Assembly (NCBI GenBank): GCA_936941205.1
Contig: CAKZJF010000083.1
Span: 27,585-91,584 of the forward strand
Direction of reading: 5' to 3'
Length of the DNA stretch: 64,000 nt
Source of the DNA: an uncultured Candidatus Altimarinota bacterium
GTDB taxonomy: Bacteria; Patescibacteriota; Gracilibacteria; BD1-5; UBA2023
Shown: positions 50,744-64,000 of the stretch, in pieces
How the letters are laid out: each line of letters begins with the position of its first letter
Numbering within the stretch: position 1 is the first letter of the stretch
Translations under genes and position numbers: made by a program
The notes under the pieces: model-generated
The model's input: only the letters and a program-made list of their open reading frames with translations
Told to the model about the DNA's origin: nothing
Databases searched by the model: none

Positions 50744-53700
50744 TTATCTTACAGAAAACATACCATGAATATGATAGAGAATCTTCCCTACTTCAATATT
50801 ATTCTTCAATACTTGAATACCAGGATAATCATCTTGATTAAAATATTTAAGTGTAACACTGGAATCATTTGTGTAGATATTTCAATCCTCTGCAAGTCCA
50901 AAAACAAACTGATGACCTTCAATAATACTAATTCCACCAGGAAGAACTAGAGAGGTAAGTGGATTTACTATATATTGATTTGGAGAATTTATAATAGCAT
51001 AAACCCCATCTGAAGAAATCTGAGAAAAATCAGACACTAAAGTAAAATGAGATTTCTGTTTCTGAAGAATAATACTTTGTTTATATTTATCATCTATAAC
51101 GAAAGTCATTGGAGTTGTCTTATTGGCAGGAATAACCTTAATATTCTCTGCAGTTACCATCTTTCCAGTATCTTCACGAATTATTGCAATTCCAATACCA
51201 TCATCTTTCAGATTTACTCAATTCTCTCATGCCTGCAAGAATGCTCAAGAAAATTGACCATCATCAAATGTAGTAACGGCATTATTTCTATTCGGTTGAA
51301 TAGGTGGAATAATTGAAGGAACTCCATTTCTTATGCGGATAATATCTACTGGCTCTCATATAATTTCTTCATCAATCAGACCATATAAGATGTTACCAGA
51401 TGAAGATTCAATGGTCGGAACTGGTGCATAAACAATTATCTTGAGTGTAATTTCAGAAGTATTATTATTCATATCAGTAACGAGTATTCGTATTGTTCGA
51501 ACTCATAATTCATCAAATTCTCATAATGTTATACGTAATGGATTTGTAGGATTTACAGAAAGTGGAATGGACGATAATGATGCATCACTCAATGGAACAA
51601 GATCATCATTGAGTATTCCATTTCAATTTGTATCTGTCTGTACATCAGAATCAATTTCTATACCCTGAATTCAAGATGTATCGGAAATTACATTAGCCAA
51701 ATCAATATTTTTTTGAGTATATACTGGAATATATAACGTAGTATCAAGCGTAATATGTGGTCATTCCCTATCTGACTCAGTTTGTGGAGACATGAGAGTC
51801 AACATGGCTTCTGAAGAACTTTTTCCATTTGGATATAAAACTTCCAAACTACCATAAAACCAACTATTTTCCTCTTGAAAACTTGCATAGTACGAGTCAC
51901 TTATTCAGCCAAGATCAATAATCTGGTATACCTGTCCTCAATTAATTCTCATATCCGTATCATGTGATCTGACTACAATAGAAGCGCTTGAATTCGCTGG
52001 AACAATTTTCATTCATGGAATTAAAGGAAATCAAGGATTATAAGCAGATATACTCACTGGGGTATCAATAAATAATCATGTATCTATAAATAATTCTCAA
52101 TTTGTTATTGTTACCTCTGCTGTTTGTGTAAAATGAAATCGCGTATGTGGTGTGAGGCTTTGTGTGATAATATTATTAGGATCATCAGATAATACATATT
52201 GTATAGTGGCTGATGAATTCCCTGTATATAGGTCTTTTCAATTTGAAAATACAAATGGTGCATCTGACGATGATTTTATATCTATTTTTGGACCAGTTAT
52301 TTCACTATCTCAAACTATACTACTTACATATGATATATGAGAGGAGGAGATTCCAGAAGAAGTCAATGAAAGACTCTCTTCATCATTATATCCTATCGTC
52401 ATATCAACAACATGAAGTCAAGATGATGAGGCAAGTGAAGTAGCTTTATTAAGATCATTTTCATATACCCTATCGTAATATCGTAACCGAAAATATGTAT
52501 CGAGCTCCTTACTTATAGGTGAAAAAGATATATTAATACTATTTGGCAAAGTCATGGATTCATGGAAATAGTTTGGTGCAGATTTCGTTACACTATCAAA
52601 AAAATTGGTTATAACTGATGAATAAATATTCTGTGAAATATCAATATTTCTCGCTGGAGAAAATTGATGATTTATTTTCATGACAATGTTATCACCATTT
52701 CTGTAAAGATAATCCCTATCTCAATCATGATCAAAATCAATTCGAATCACTTCTTCGGTTCCATCAAGATCATCAAAATAATCAAATAATCTTGTTTGAC
52801 GCCCTGAAGTATCGAGTGTATAAATTCACTGATATACTGGTGATGGTGCACTCAGAGAAGAATTTAAAGGATTCGTAGAACCTATATCAGCTGGGGCTGT
52901 ATCTATTGCAACAGAACGATCAAGTTTTGAGAGTAATTTTTTTCCTTCCTTCATAACGGAAGATTGAAAAGAATCAACTTTATTTGAAGGATACTGAAAT
53001 TTATTTTCCTTAATCACCGTATCATAGAACGGATTATCAATATTTCATCCAATATTTTGCGATGCAACAAGTCGGAAAGAAGTTGGATTAAGCCGAGTAA
53101 GAGGACTAATTGTCTTTGATTGCCTTATGGTATCTTGAAGTTCCTCTTGAAATATAAGTGTCTTCATCTTCTCAAATTCTAAATATTTATAAAGATTTGA
53201 GAATTTTTCTTCATGACGTTTTTCAATATCTGCAAGAAAAATATCAGCCTCATTATTTTCTACAATATCAAGTTCATTTATTATGCTATAAAACATCTTT
53301 TGAATTTGGAGATTGTCAATTCAAGAAATTTCATTTAATAAAATCTTCTTAAATGCATCAGTATCACTCATAGCTAAATCATCTGTATCAACTACTCAAA
53401 ATAATGTAGTATCTCAAACTTTTAAACTATCAATAGAAGAATTTGGGAATGTATAGTTTAATCGCACATTACTCGGAACAGTACTTCTCAAATCTATTTT
53501 TGTTCCAAGGTTCTTTGGAAGAAGATGAGTCATATCTGAAGTAAAGCTATTGATTGGTCGAGTAATTTGACGAGCCATCTCAGCAATAAAGTCAGTCTTA
53601 AATTCTAAATTAACATACGTTGAAACTCGTATCTCTTTCATGCCAGGAATTTGCCAATCAGAGAGTTGAGCAAAATTCAAATTCAAAAAATCAAGTGGAT

Positions 53701-56700
53701 GAATTCATTGTCGCTGAGTGAGTTCTGCAACTTTTTCACCGAGATATTCCTCTGATACTAACACTGTATTCTGAAGCCAACATAGGAGCTTCATGAGAAG
53801 TTTTAGTATCTTAAGAACTCATGAAATAGAACCAAGGATATTAGGAATTTTTGGTGGAGGTGGAAGATTTGGTAATTCAATACGCGGAAGAGAAGGAAGA
53901 TCTGGAAGATCTGGTAAATTCGGAAGTTTTGGGAGTTCTGGAATTCAAGGGATATTTAGAAATGCATTTGGTGCATCTGGAAGAGCAAGAAGTGGAAGAT
54001 TAGGAAGTACAATAGGAACAGGTTTAATTGTAAATTCCGGCATGGAAATATCAAGTCAGAGACGGATATTATGAAGATCAAGGACAATATCAGGCCATCG
54101 AGGGAATCGAATAACTGGAATTTTTGGAATAAACATAGAGAGAAGTTTGAACTTCCAATTCCTTAGATCATACCGTTCGTTCTTACAAGTAGAACAACTT
54201 TTCTGATAATCATTAAATAGATCAATAATTCACTGCCATCATTTTAGGATAGTTTTAATCAAAATAATAAATTCAACCCATTTCTTAAATCTTCGAGCAT
54301 TATCTTTCATCCATCATCCAAGCATTTTTTCTATTGTACGGATATTACAGATTATTTGCTCAATATAACGTTGCTTCCATGTAAGTAATTTTTGAAGTTT
54401 TTCTGGAAAGCGCTTATATTCTTCAAGAGTTCGAAGATTCTTTTCTAAGCTTGAGATAAATTTATTTGATTCGAGACGAACATTGTCAGTTCCAATATTA
54501 CCCCATGACCTCATCTTACTATCAACCTCTGCGCGATATTTACCAATTTGAGTCTTATATTTCGTAATCTCTTTCTCGAGTTGAGCAGCATCTATCCATG
54601 GAATATTAATTGGAATATTTACTGTTCGAATATTAATAAGAGGAAGATTGGATAAGAATTCATATGCCGAACGGAGTCATACAGCAGTTCCACCTATACT
54701 ATTATAACTTTTACGATTATTTAGGGAGTTTCAAAAGCGATCACCAAAGGAAGAAACATCATTCTTGAGTCCTTTTCATATACCATTAATATGATCAGAA
54801 ACTTTACTTCAAAAACCATCAAGTCATTTATCAATATTCATTCGAGAAAGATCTGGAAGTATAATGTAAAGACTTGGTAAAATAGTGAGTTTATCAGCAA
54901 TCTCTTCCACTTGTCGATTTACCCAATCCATTAAGAATTCAGGAAATGCTGGAATACGAGTATTTTTTACCTTAACAATCTTCCCATTATTTCAACCCTT
55001 TGCTAAACTTATCTCAATGTCTATAGCACCATCATTATTTGAAGCATCCCCTATAGAAAGAAGTGGTCGAGAACTTAATTGTCCAAAAAATTGCTTTCAC
55101 TGACTTCGATTATATATACTTTTGAGGACTTCTTTATTTCCACTTCTCAAATAAGTATTAATATCTTGTACCATAGTAATCTTTTCAGTATCAGTAGGAG
55201 GATTTACCACAAGAGAACATGATGAAGAACCATTTCAACCATCACCTGTATTCCATGTTTCTGTAAATGTTCCGAGTCATCCAGCCCCTCCAGCATCGCC
55301 ATCTGAACCATCATCACTACAAGATCAAAGTGGTGCAGCGGCAACAACACAGTTCCCAGTCATCTGTATAGGTGTAAGAAATTCTGGGAGAACAGCCTCT
55401 ACCATCTTAGATGTTGCTCACATGTTAAAACAAACCGCCGCACCAACTCCCATTGAAAGTGTTGGACTCACATAGAATCGAAAGAAATCCATTGTTGCAT
55501 CAGTTCCGAGGATTCAACCAGCTCATAAACTACTAGCTGAACAAGCTGCTAAATATTCGAGTGGAGTAACCGGATGACAAACTGGAATAACAAAACATCA
55601 CCAAACTCCATATATTGGCATACCTGTAAAACAAGAGAATCCAGGGATTCAAAGATCAACTGTCATTTCAGTCACAGGCATTCCCATTATATTCAATGAA
55701 CTTCAAGGCATAAGCGGCGCCCAATTGGCTGGTATATTGAAACAACTTCATCCTCCAAATCAACACGATAATCCTTTTGAAATTGATGACATCATATCTT
55801 CAATCTTTGCAAAATTATCCTCCTCCATTCATCCTATTTCAGCACTTTCAGATCAATCATTATACGAAATAAATGGATCAAGTGAACGTGAAACATCTTG
55901 AGCAGCAGTTGATTTATCAAATTTTTCCTGAGCTTCGTCCTGAATAGGTTGAACACTGGCTGGATCAGTTTTCATAGCATCGACATAGTCAGGAATGCCA
56001 TTTTTATCATCGTCTGTACTATTTCTAAGAATTTCTTTCTGAAGTTCAAGAGGAAGCGTATTAAAGGTATCATCAGTAAATTTCTTTGTTCCCTTTTCAT
56101 ATATGCGTACATCTGTCGATCGCCACATCATAATATCAACTCAACACTCACTTTTTCCATGAGTATCGAAAGCAACATCACCAAAAGCATCATCACCTAT
56201 TTCTCATCATTCTAACTTACCAACAATCATTGTTCCATAAGCAAATGGGAGTACTTTTGCATAGTATGAAAATGTTACCTTTCAACCAGCTGGAACCTCA
56301 CCACCACTAAAATAAACAGGAAAATATGGATCATTATCAATCATTTCATCAGTAAAACTTGCAACTGTTTCAATACCATTTTTCATTATTGAATACGGCT
56401 GAGAAGTATCAGCTGAAAATATTTCAGGAAGACTGTCTAGATATTCAATATGATGAATGGCTGATGTACTTGTGTTATCAATCGATACAATAACCTTTAC
56501 AAGATCATTTGCTTGCAAGCTTCCGCTATTTACATCCTCAAAACGCTTTGAAACAAGTGTATTTGCACTTTCTGCAAATTCCGAGTAAATATAAATCCTC
56601 CTTTGAGAAGTTCCAAGTGCTTCTTGAGAAGGTGGAATATCGGTATCTATATTACTTCCAGGATTCATAGAGTATGCCGGAATAGCTGCCAAGCCAGCAC

Positions 56701-59700
56701 CAACTGATTGTCATACTGATGTAATTTCTACTCCATTTTCATCAAGATTTGTAACTGTTGAGGCTGTTATACTTGCATCAGAAATGTCTAGATTATCATA
56801 ATCATTCGTTCTTCTTTCATAATATACATGTGATAAAAGCGTACTATCAGATGTCATATCTTCGCCACTTGGAGTTACCGTATTTGTATCATTCAATGAA
56901 TCAATAATTGGGAGTTCATCAAAATATAATGCCCCACCATCACGTCTTACATTGGTATCCAAGGCAAGTCAAAGATGTTTCTCAAGAGTTTTCTTCGTAA
57001 ATATTTTTTCATCTCGATGAATATCAGTAGAGCCATACAGAATTGCTAATTCACCATCTTCTGTAAGAATCACAAGATCATCAATTTGATTTGTACCATT
57101 TACATCATTGTCCATATTGAAAACTTCCATCTGAACAATTCTTCCAGTTGAAGAAGATATGGTTCCATCTTCATTCAGTATCTTTACTTTTTTTCTTGAA
57201 AGTCTTCCATCTTCGTTTGATAAAAACACCAATTGATTATCTGTATTTGTCATGACAAAGTCATGGAATCAATCACCAGAAAAATCACCAGATCACTTAA
57301 ATCACTCTTTTACATCAGCTATATATGCAACATTTCACATATCATGCCATTTTCCAGCCATATTCATAATAACCTGAACATGTCAATCAGTGTAAAATAT
57401 TGCAATATCTTCCCATCAATCATTATTGATATCAAACGTTTTATAAGAATCAATATTTCATCGAGCAGAACCGGTAATCGGAATACCTATAGTTCTATCA
57501 AGATTATTTTTTAGAACCTTCTTAGGATCAATATGAACAACCGGATCTCATAAGTTAATAGTAAGAATTGTCTGAAAGAGACGATTGGAAGATCAAACTA
57601 TATCCCCAGCAGCAAAACCTAAGAGAGACTTATTTGCTCACTTCCACCCTACTCCTTCAGAATCAATATATCGTTCAAATCACGTAACTGCAAATGGTTC
57701 AGTAAATATTTCATCAACCGTTTTTTCATCATCTTCATTATTTGTATAAATGGCAATTCAATATGGTTTTGCTGTACTTTCTCAAAGATATGTTTGTCGT
57801 GTTTGATAACGTGGAGATAAAATATTTGCTACAAGAGTATCGCTCGAATATGATCAATTCCCCACCTTTACACTCTCATTGGTTGAAAGAAATAATGCAA
57901 TTTTTCATAATTCATTTCATGAAAACAACACACTCAGTACCATTGCATCAGAAGCATCATCTTCATGCAAAATAACATCTACTAAAGCATTTTTTGTAAA
58001 TACTCCTTGTTGATTAATAGAAAATAAAACCTCACTTGATCATGATTGGACAAGAGAAAGTATATTATTTTGAAGAGTTGAAATAATAGAGTTTTGTTGA
58101 CTCTGAATTGCAATGAATGATCTTGAATCATCAAGATTATTACACCCATCTAATATATTAGTTCCTGTGAGTGTACAAACATACATATTTGCAGGAGACT
58201 GAAAATGAGGTGAAATAGATGCAATCATCTCTTTGTATGTTTCATCATAGAAAGATATAGTTGTCCTTCATGATGCAACATTCACGGTTGAATGAATAAT
58301 AGAATCCTGTTCAGATCAAGCTATATACTTCCCATTTGGTGCAAATGACGCTAAAATATTTCTCGTATATGGATCATCTGAAAGTGTTGTTACCGCTAAA
58401 GCACGAGAATCCTTGTGAAATAATATTTCTCATCATAAATATTCTGGAACACTCACATCACCATATCAAGCTCAAAGAAGAACCGAATAGAGGGCATTAT
58501 AATTGATATTATCGAGTTTTTCTTTATTCAAAAAGTAACTCGTCTCAATCTTAAGAACTCAATGTGAAAGTGCATCGATAATTTCTTGTCAATTTGCATC
58601 TTGTATTACTATCTGAGCAGAAAGAGTTGGTGTAATTTTTCCTATAACATACATCGTTCCTGGAATACCTGTCGAAACAACATTGATACGCGCAAGTCAA
58701 TCTGATCATATTCAAACTAACATGCCAGTTCAAGCATTTTCAAAATTTCCATATCTTCCATATCTCTCGGGAATAGAAAACTCAATTTTTGTTCCACTTG
58801 GAAGATTGGTAATTTGATTTCAAAAACGATCATGTACTGTTGCAGTTATTGGTATACCTTCACCATCTTTTGCTTCAAAAACCCCAGAATCAAGTCTCTT
58901 TATATCAACATACATTGGTGCCCCTGGGAGTATACTCAAATTCGCACCAGAAATATCTTGTATTCATGGAATTTGAAATTGAATCTTTTGATTATCAAGT
59001 GCAACGGTTCATGGTACAAATACTCATTCTCATCTTCATGTTTGTAATGGTATCGTAGATCCAGAAAATCTTCAAGAAGAGGCTGGAAAATCAATGAGTG
59101 CAATTCCATCAAATCAAGTAATCGGTTGATTATTTCTATCAACAATAGAAATATCAAAATGAACTCATGATCAACCAACAATAGGTGTAGAATCAAAATG
59201 AACTATCGCTTGAGCATATTCTATACTATTGAGAGTTTTAGTTCCTGCCATTCAGGTAGTTACCTCATTAAAACTCAACTGAATATTTCCTGGATTCTCA
59301 GATCAAACCTCGATTAGGACCAATCCATCCATTGTATATTTATCAATTGATGTTTTTTTATCATTTCCATCGACGATATATCCATTCGTCATATTAACCT
59401 TCACTTGGTAGGATCATCCTTGAGCAAGATTTCAATAGGCATCAAGAAGCTGGATAATAACCGGTGTTGTTTGTCCAATTACTAAAGTATTTGAACTTTG
59501 TTGAATACTATAATTCGTAGCTGGACCAGGGAGTACAGTAAGACTTGTTGTTCCGATTATTCAACGATCATCGGTTGCCTCAATTCTATATATTCATACC
59601 CTATTGAGTATACTAGTACTTGCTATATCAAAATTACTTCAAGTAACAATTCATGAATAAATCAGCGTTTCTGAAACATCATCTCGTATAGTAATCTGAT

Positions 59701-62700
59701 ATGAATCAATATTCTCCGTAACAGTGCCATTTCCATCACGACTTGAAAATAAAAGAGATAATCCTTGATTCGGATGAACTCCTATAGTCGAAATACTCTC
59801 TGATCAACTCATTACAGAAAGAACAACATCTCAAGAACGAAGTCGAAAGGAAGCTGGAGGTGAAATAGTATTTACAATAATAGTTCCATCTTGTGCAACA
59901 TATCGAAGTATTGTATGAAATGTTACATTCGCTTCATATCATTTTGATCATATATAAGCAGAGGCTTCTCCATTATCAAATGGGATAGAGTTCACAGGAA
60001 GATCTAGATACTTCTCCAATATGCCGGTATTTGATCAAATCTGATATACCGTATCGTATATTCAAGAAGCATTCTTAATCTCTAAACGATCTATAATAAA
60101 ATCTGTAGTAAAAAGTGTATTGAGATTTGCAATATCACCATTTCCTCTTTCATAGTATGATACAACTTTCATTCCATTACTAATAGAAGCGGTTGTATTT
60201 TCTGGTTGAGCAACTAAATGTCCTCATGAAAAGAAATCCAAAAGAATCTCAATTGTTTGTGCAGAATGCTCCGAGGCATCTCATCAGGTTATTGAAGCAT
60301 CAGTTGGAAGGGAAACAAGGCGTGTTGAATCAAATGAAGCAGATGAATTGGAAGATTGTCCAATAGTTGACGCAGAACATGATCCTGCAATAATTTTTGG
60401 CGGAAGAAGACTTTGTATCCAACAAAGTATAGCTGGAAACCATTCAAAAAATATATTAACCCCATCTGGAGATCCACACTTGTCTGTATTATTATTGGAA
60501 TATGAATCAGAATCTTCAGTAATATTTGCAGCGTCAATCTTTGCACGAGTTGATTGATATGATCCAATTGAATTCTTCATATCATCAGACATGGAATCTT
60601 CATCGTTTAACTCTGGATCCAACCGTACTTGCATATTCTTGGTATCTCAATCTCCTCAAAGATAAGCAATCTCATAGTCTCAACGATGAAGTGGGAGAAT
60701 AGCTTTTTCAGAACCTTTTTCATCCAAATAATGCTCAAAAATATAAGCATACTTTGCAGTTGCATTCTTTAGATTATTCCAAATAACATTTTGAACAACC
60801 GAATTAAAGACTTTTGGATCTCTATTTAAAATGGAATATAAATCAATAGAAGCAGTTGGATTGTAGTCACCACTCTTGAGTGCATTGTATATCTGAGCAT
60901 CTAATCAAGATCATATTGGTGGAACCTCAGAGCGAATAAGCTGATTGATGGTTGCACTAATGGTATCAAGGTAATCCTTAATGGTAGCCTCAGCAAGAGA
61001 ACGATTTGCTATTTCCTTGTCTGTAAGCTTTATACGGAATAAATTTGGATAATAAATTTGCTGAAGATTTCAAGCAGCACTCATAAAATCAATATATCTA
61101 TCTTTATCAATAGCAAGATTAGGAGTTGTACGCGAATCTCATGCAGTATTGAGTTCTTCTATGGTAGGTGAAACATGCTTCATCACAGATGAAACTGTTT
61201 TATATTTTGGATTCAAATATCGAGTATCATCTATCATGAATCAGCTTCCAAAAATAAGCCCAGTCTGAGAAACAGAAACTCATCAAAACTCATCAAAAAG
61301 ATAATAATAAATACATGCATTACTCGCGGTTTTTACAGGAACATTATCCAAAGATAGGTTTCACACTGTACATGGAGCTGATTCAAACGTTCTAAAATAA
61401 TCAGTAAATGTATCAGATGAAGAACGTTCAATAGAAGATTTACATGTAAAACGAATATTTGCTGCATCAGTACGAAGACGCGTATTCCAAGATGATCATT
61501 GATTCCATTCTGACCATGGAGCATCTGCAACATCTGAGTAAGGAGGTGTACATCAAGAATCCCAAAACCAATTTCAGCAAACTTTTGTTGTTCTCGGTTC
61601 TAATATAAGATCATCCTGACGAAGACAATCAAAAGAAGTTGCAGGAGCAACTGAAAGGAGCGACGAATCTGAATCGAGTTTTCTCATTCATGCTAGATCA
61701 TAGAGAGGATAAACTAAACTATCATATCTATGAGAACCAAGAACAAAGGATCACGAAGCTGCTGTTGCTTCTTGATTTACATTAATCAATGTATTCCCTC
61801 CCCAGTATGTTTGAGACTTGATAGAATTAACATCTGCTCAAGGAAAACACAATGGAGTACTCGATCAAAGTTGTGGATCAGCCATAAGTGTATCAACATC
61901 GGAACGAGTGAGTCCAATATTATATGCTCTATTTGCCTCAACTGTCTGAGTACTTCATCGAATAATGGTGCAATTTTCTGGTTTTGTTACCGTTGAAGCT
62001 TTTGCACCATAAAAACGATTTGCATAATGATATGAACCAGTGAAATCAGTATTAAACATGTATCCATTCGCATTGAGATGATTATTTCCAGAATAATCAA
62101 CGGTAGTTCTTAGTTCAGGACGAGGAAGATCTTGTGGGGTAAATCACAAAATCCAGTGAACGATTTCTTGTCTATCAAAATAAATATCAGTCAATACAGG
62201 TATTTTTCTTGATAATCATCATGTGTTAATAAGAGCATCAATAGATCATTCAAGAGCCGTATTTGCATCTCTTAAAAGATGCTCCATAATGACATCTTGC
62301 GAAGTTACTGCCATTGCAACCGTATCGGAACGAACGGTCGTTCCACTGGTATATCGTCAAGCATTATGTACATTCTTTGATTCAGAGCCAAGAAGTGACT
62401 TACTTAATACGGTGTGAAATGGTTGCAAAAACTTCGTTATGAAATCTTTTGTAATTATATCAGGAACATTGCGAAAATCAGGCCCTCCAGCATCTCAAGC
62501 AAACATACCAGTTAAAAAAACCTGCTGGGCCATTTCAATACTTTCTAACTGAGGGGATCAAGGTGCTGAAGCTGCAAGATCAGAGGCTATAGAATCTAAA
62601 AGATCAGGAACTCATTCACTATCAGAATCTGCCTGCTCCCGTTTTAATGCATTCGCAAAATCAACTGTCCAACGTTCATAAGCAACATCTTCATTATATT

Positions 62701-63421
62701 TCATGGAAAGTTCATATGACTTCCAACGAGAAAGACTTGCAGAAAGTTGTTCATGATGCCCATCATAGTAAAAAACATATGGATCATCCCGAGTTACAGA
62801 ATCAGCATATTTTCATGAAGATGCATAATAATCTGCTGTTTTTTGGAAGAAATCAATAAGTGCTTGTTTATCATTCGTAGGATTTCCAGAATTCGGATGA
62901 ATTACTCAATGCCAAATATCCGCTTCTGCAGTTTCCTTATACTCCGAAGAGTATTCAAATTTTTTCTTTGCAGAATTATAAGTGAAATGCTTATCTCGAA
63001 AATCAACATATGGGAAAATACTAATGAAAGACTTTCCACCATTATGAACTACTGGTAATGGAATATTTCCTATCAAAACAGTACCAACAAGACGTGATAC
63101 CCCATTCCCATCTCATTCATAAAAAAGTTTTTCATTCAAAGCAGCAATTGCATAGGAAGAAATATCTTTTGGAACTGGAAATATAGCTACTCGAGTACCT
63201 CCAAGATAGGTTTGAATATTCTTTGCATAGGTTCGAATCGAATTCCCCATATCAGCATAGACCGAATCCTCAACAAATACCGAAATAATATCACGATATC
63301 ATGTTGCATACGCATCTGCTCTATCAAACCAACCAATATGAAAAGTTTGAGTAAAAATAATCAAACCTATAAGGAATCAGGAGAGAAAACGTTGAAGTCA
63401 AAAGTGTTGAAAAAGACGCAT
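50744..63421 (-). CDS. Giant exported surface protein (4225 aa)
   Basis: One uninterrupted frame of 4225 codons. I read it in segments across its length and found no TAA or TAG, only TGA glycines. An N-terminal hydrophobic segment (residues 10-32) leads to an A/T-rich exported body. Visible modules: a calcium-binding type-3-like DSDSEGVPDLLDS near residue 277; Ig-like/invasin-like region around 1290-1440 (LVIGQTTPVIIQLLDAYGNL); VCBS/FG-GAP-like repeats around 1995-2080 (DINNDGWEDIAIFY-type and GDFSGDGFHDFV); another DDDKNGIPDYVD near 2470; a proline-rich stretch of about 70 residues near 3125-3200 (LPNLPDLPDLPSLPRIELP); and beta domains to the end. Probable adhesin or attachment/predation protein; role inferred. 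Confidence 0.85.
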
Positions 63422-63504
63422 AGAATATGATGGGAAATTGTATCACATAGTACGATTTTTTTCTTTTTTGCAAAGGGAAAATACAGGAAAAATTGAAAAA
63501 AAAT

Positions 63505-63532
63505 TCGACAAATTATTTTTTTTTTATATGAT
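63505..63532 (+). promoter_or_regulatory. Promoter of tRNA-Lys
   Basis: TCGACA at 63505-63510 and TATGAT at 63527-63532 are 16 bases apart, about 48 bases before the tRNA. Confidence 0.5.
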
Positions 63533-63579
63533 ACCATCGCTTTGAAATATTGAAGCAATTTTTATACCAATTTTTTTAT

Positions 63580-63655
63580 GGGATTGTAGCTCAGTTGGTA
63601 GAGCAGGGCCCTTTTAAGGCCAAGGTCGCGGGTTCGAGCCCCGCCAATCCCACCA
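63580..63655 (+). tRNA. tRNA-Lys (anticodon UUU)
   Basis: A 76-base cloverleaf with acceptor stem GGGATTG/CAATCCC, D stem GCTC/GAGC, anticodon loop CTTTTAA and T arm GCGGG-TTCGAGC-CCCGC. The 3' CCA is encoded. The anticodon UUU reads both AAA and AAG. The top anticodon-stem pair is a G-A mismatch. A terminator follows. This is the only tRNA in the window, so the expected UCA-anticodon tRNA-Gly is elsewhere. Confidence 0.95.
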
Positions 63656-63670
63656 TAATGAATTCAATTT

Positions 63671-63702
63671 AATAAAACCCCTTATATATAAGGGGTTTTA
63701 TT
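63671..63702. terminator. Bidirectional terminator after tRNA-Lys
   Basis: AATAAAACCCCTT and AAGGGGTTTTATT form a long stem with A-runs and T-runs on both sides, serving the tRNA and the convergent partial gene. Confidence 0.85.
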
Positions 63703-63715
63703 AATATATAGTATT

Positions 63716-64000
63716 TTATAATTCAACAATGCTCAAGGTAAGTTTTTCATAATCAGTTGCTGAATATAATGTTGGTCATCCATCCGTTGTTCAAACACAT
63801 TGACCGGCGGATGAATTAAATCAAAAAACAACAACTAGGGCTTGACCAGGCTTTAAAAATACATTGGACATAAATTGATAACCAGCACGAGAAGGGTGCT
63901 TATTTGGAACAGGTAGATTAGTTGAACTATACGAATTACTGAGATTTGCAGTGGAAATTAAATATCTTTGACTTCACGCTGTAACATTTGAGTAATTAGG
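63716..64000 (-). CDS. C-terminal end of an exported-type protein (3' end inside window)
   Basis: The minus-strand frame is open from the window edge (64000) to TAA at 63716-63718, 94 residues with five TGA glycines (for example VVVFGFNSSAGQCVGTTDGGP). The residues are Ser/Thr/Asn-rich with an SRAGYQF strand pattern, similar in composition to the secreted proteins in this region. Its start lies beyond the window; no domain recognised. Confidence 0.55.

Noticed and set aside
53793..54074. Plus-strand Gly/Ser/Arg-rich frame
   Set aside because: It is the complement of the proline-rich stretch of the giant surface protein, which gives repetitive glycine codons on the other strand.
50744..63421. 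Several separate adhesin genes
   Set aside because: The open pieces all share one reading frame, separated only by TGA codons, so a single gene is simpler.

Overview
The window reads as a chromosome segment of an AT-rich, ultra-small bacterium of the Gracilibacteria/Absconditabacteria (SR1) group. The main evidence is the genetic code. In almost every gene TGA is an in-frame sense codon falling where the family has glycine: the FtsH Walker A motif, the HtrA GNSGG motif, TrmD HYEGIDER, the PBP1C GGSTITEQ motif and TsaD SGGHNE. Genes end only at TAA or TAG. This is translation table 25 (TGA = Gly). All coordinates below use that code; under the standard code most genes break into fragments. The gene set is chromosomal housekeeping plus very large surface proteins. 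I see no insertion sequence, prophage, CRISPR array or rRNA.

Layout. 1-9757 (+): tail of an unknown gene, then a plus-strand run of oligoendopeptidase F, phosphohexomutase, a coiled-coil protein, RuvC, two small membrane proteins, a PLD-type lipoprotein and an 893-aa exported protein. 9764-13692 (-): exonuclease III, DNA polymerase III delta, a lipoprotein FKBP with a repeated C-terminal module, TrmD and a membrane zinc-ribbon protein. 13803-14606 (+): HtrA-like protease. 14618-16057 (-): pyruvate kinase. 16139-22487 (-): tight operon of SmpB, a NOL1/NOP2/Sun rRNA methyltransferase, RlmE, a DUF4105 protein, a short AlaRS, a hypothetical protein, a NUDIX protein and a DUF1653 protein. 22566-26410: two small proteins, then PBP1C, guanylate kinase and a UPF0489 protein (-).

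26461-27808 (+): L10 leader, rplJ, rplL. 27840-32535 (-): UvrC, TsaD, a DsbA-like protein and a DEDDh exonuclease. 32581-33760 (+): short DnaJ and a SpoU methyltransferase. 33764-35199 (-): NrdR and a C-terminal-half-only PriA. 35269-46140 (-): a secreted block of a small exported protein, 575-aa and 936-aa surface proteins and a 1989-aa alpha-2-macroglobulin with a thioester motif. 46294-50671 (-): Der, a membrane protein and FtsH. 50744-63421 (-): one uninterrupted 4225-aa surface protein. 63580-63655 (+): tRNA-Lys(UUU). 63716-64000 (-): the end of another gene.

Together the genes give compact translation, repair and RNA-modification functions beside an envelope programme (PBP1C, A2M, exported FKBP/Dsb/HtrA folding factors, giant surface proteins). 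That fits a host-dependent epibiont or predator, but the lifestyle is an inference from relatives. No gene-free stretch exceeds about 260 bases.
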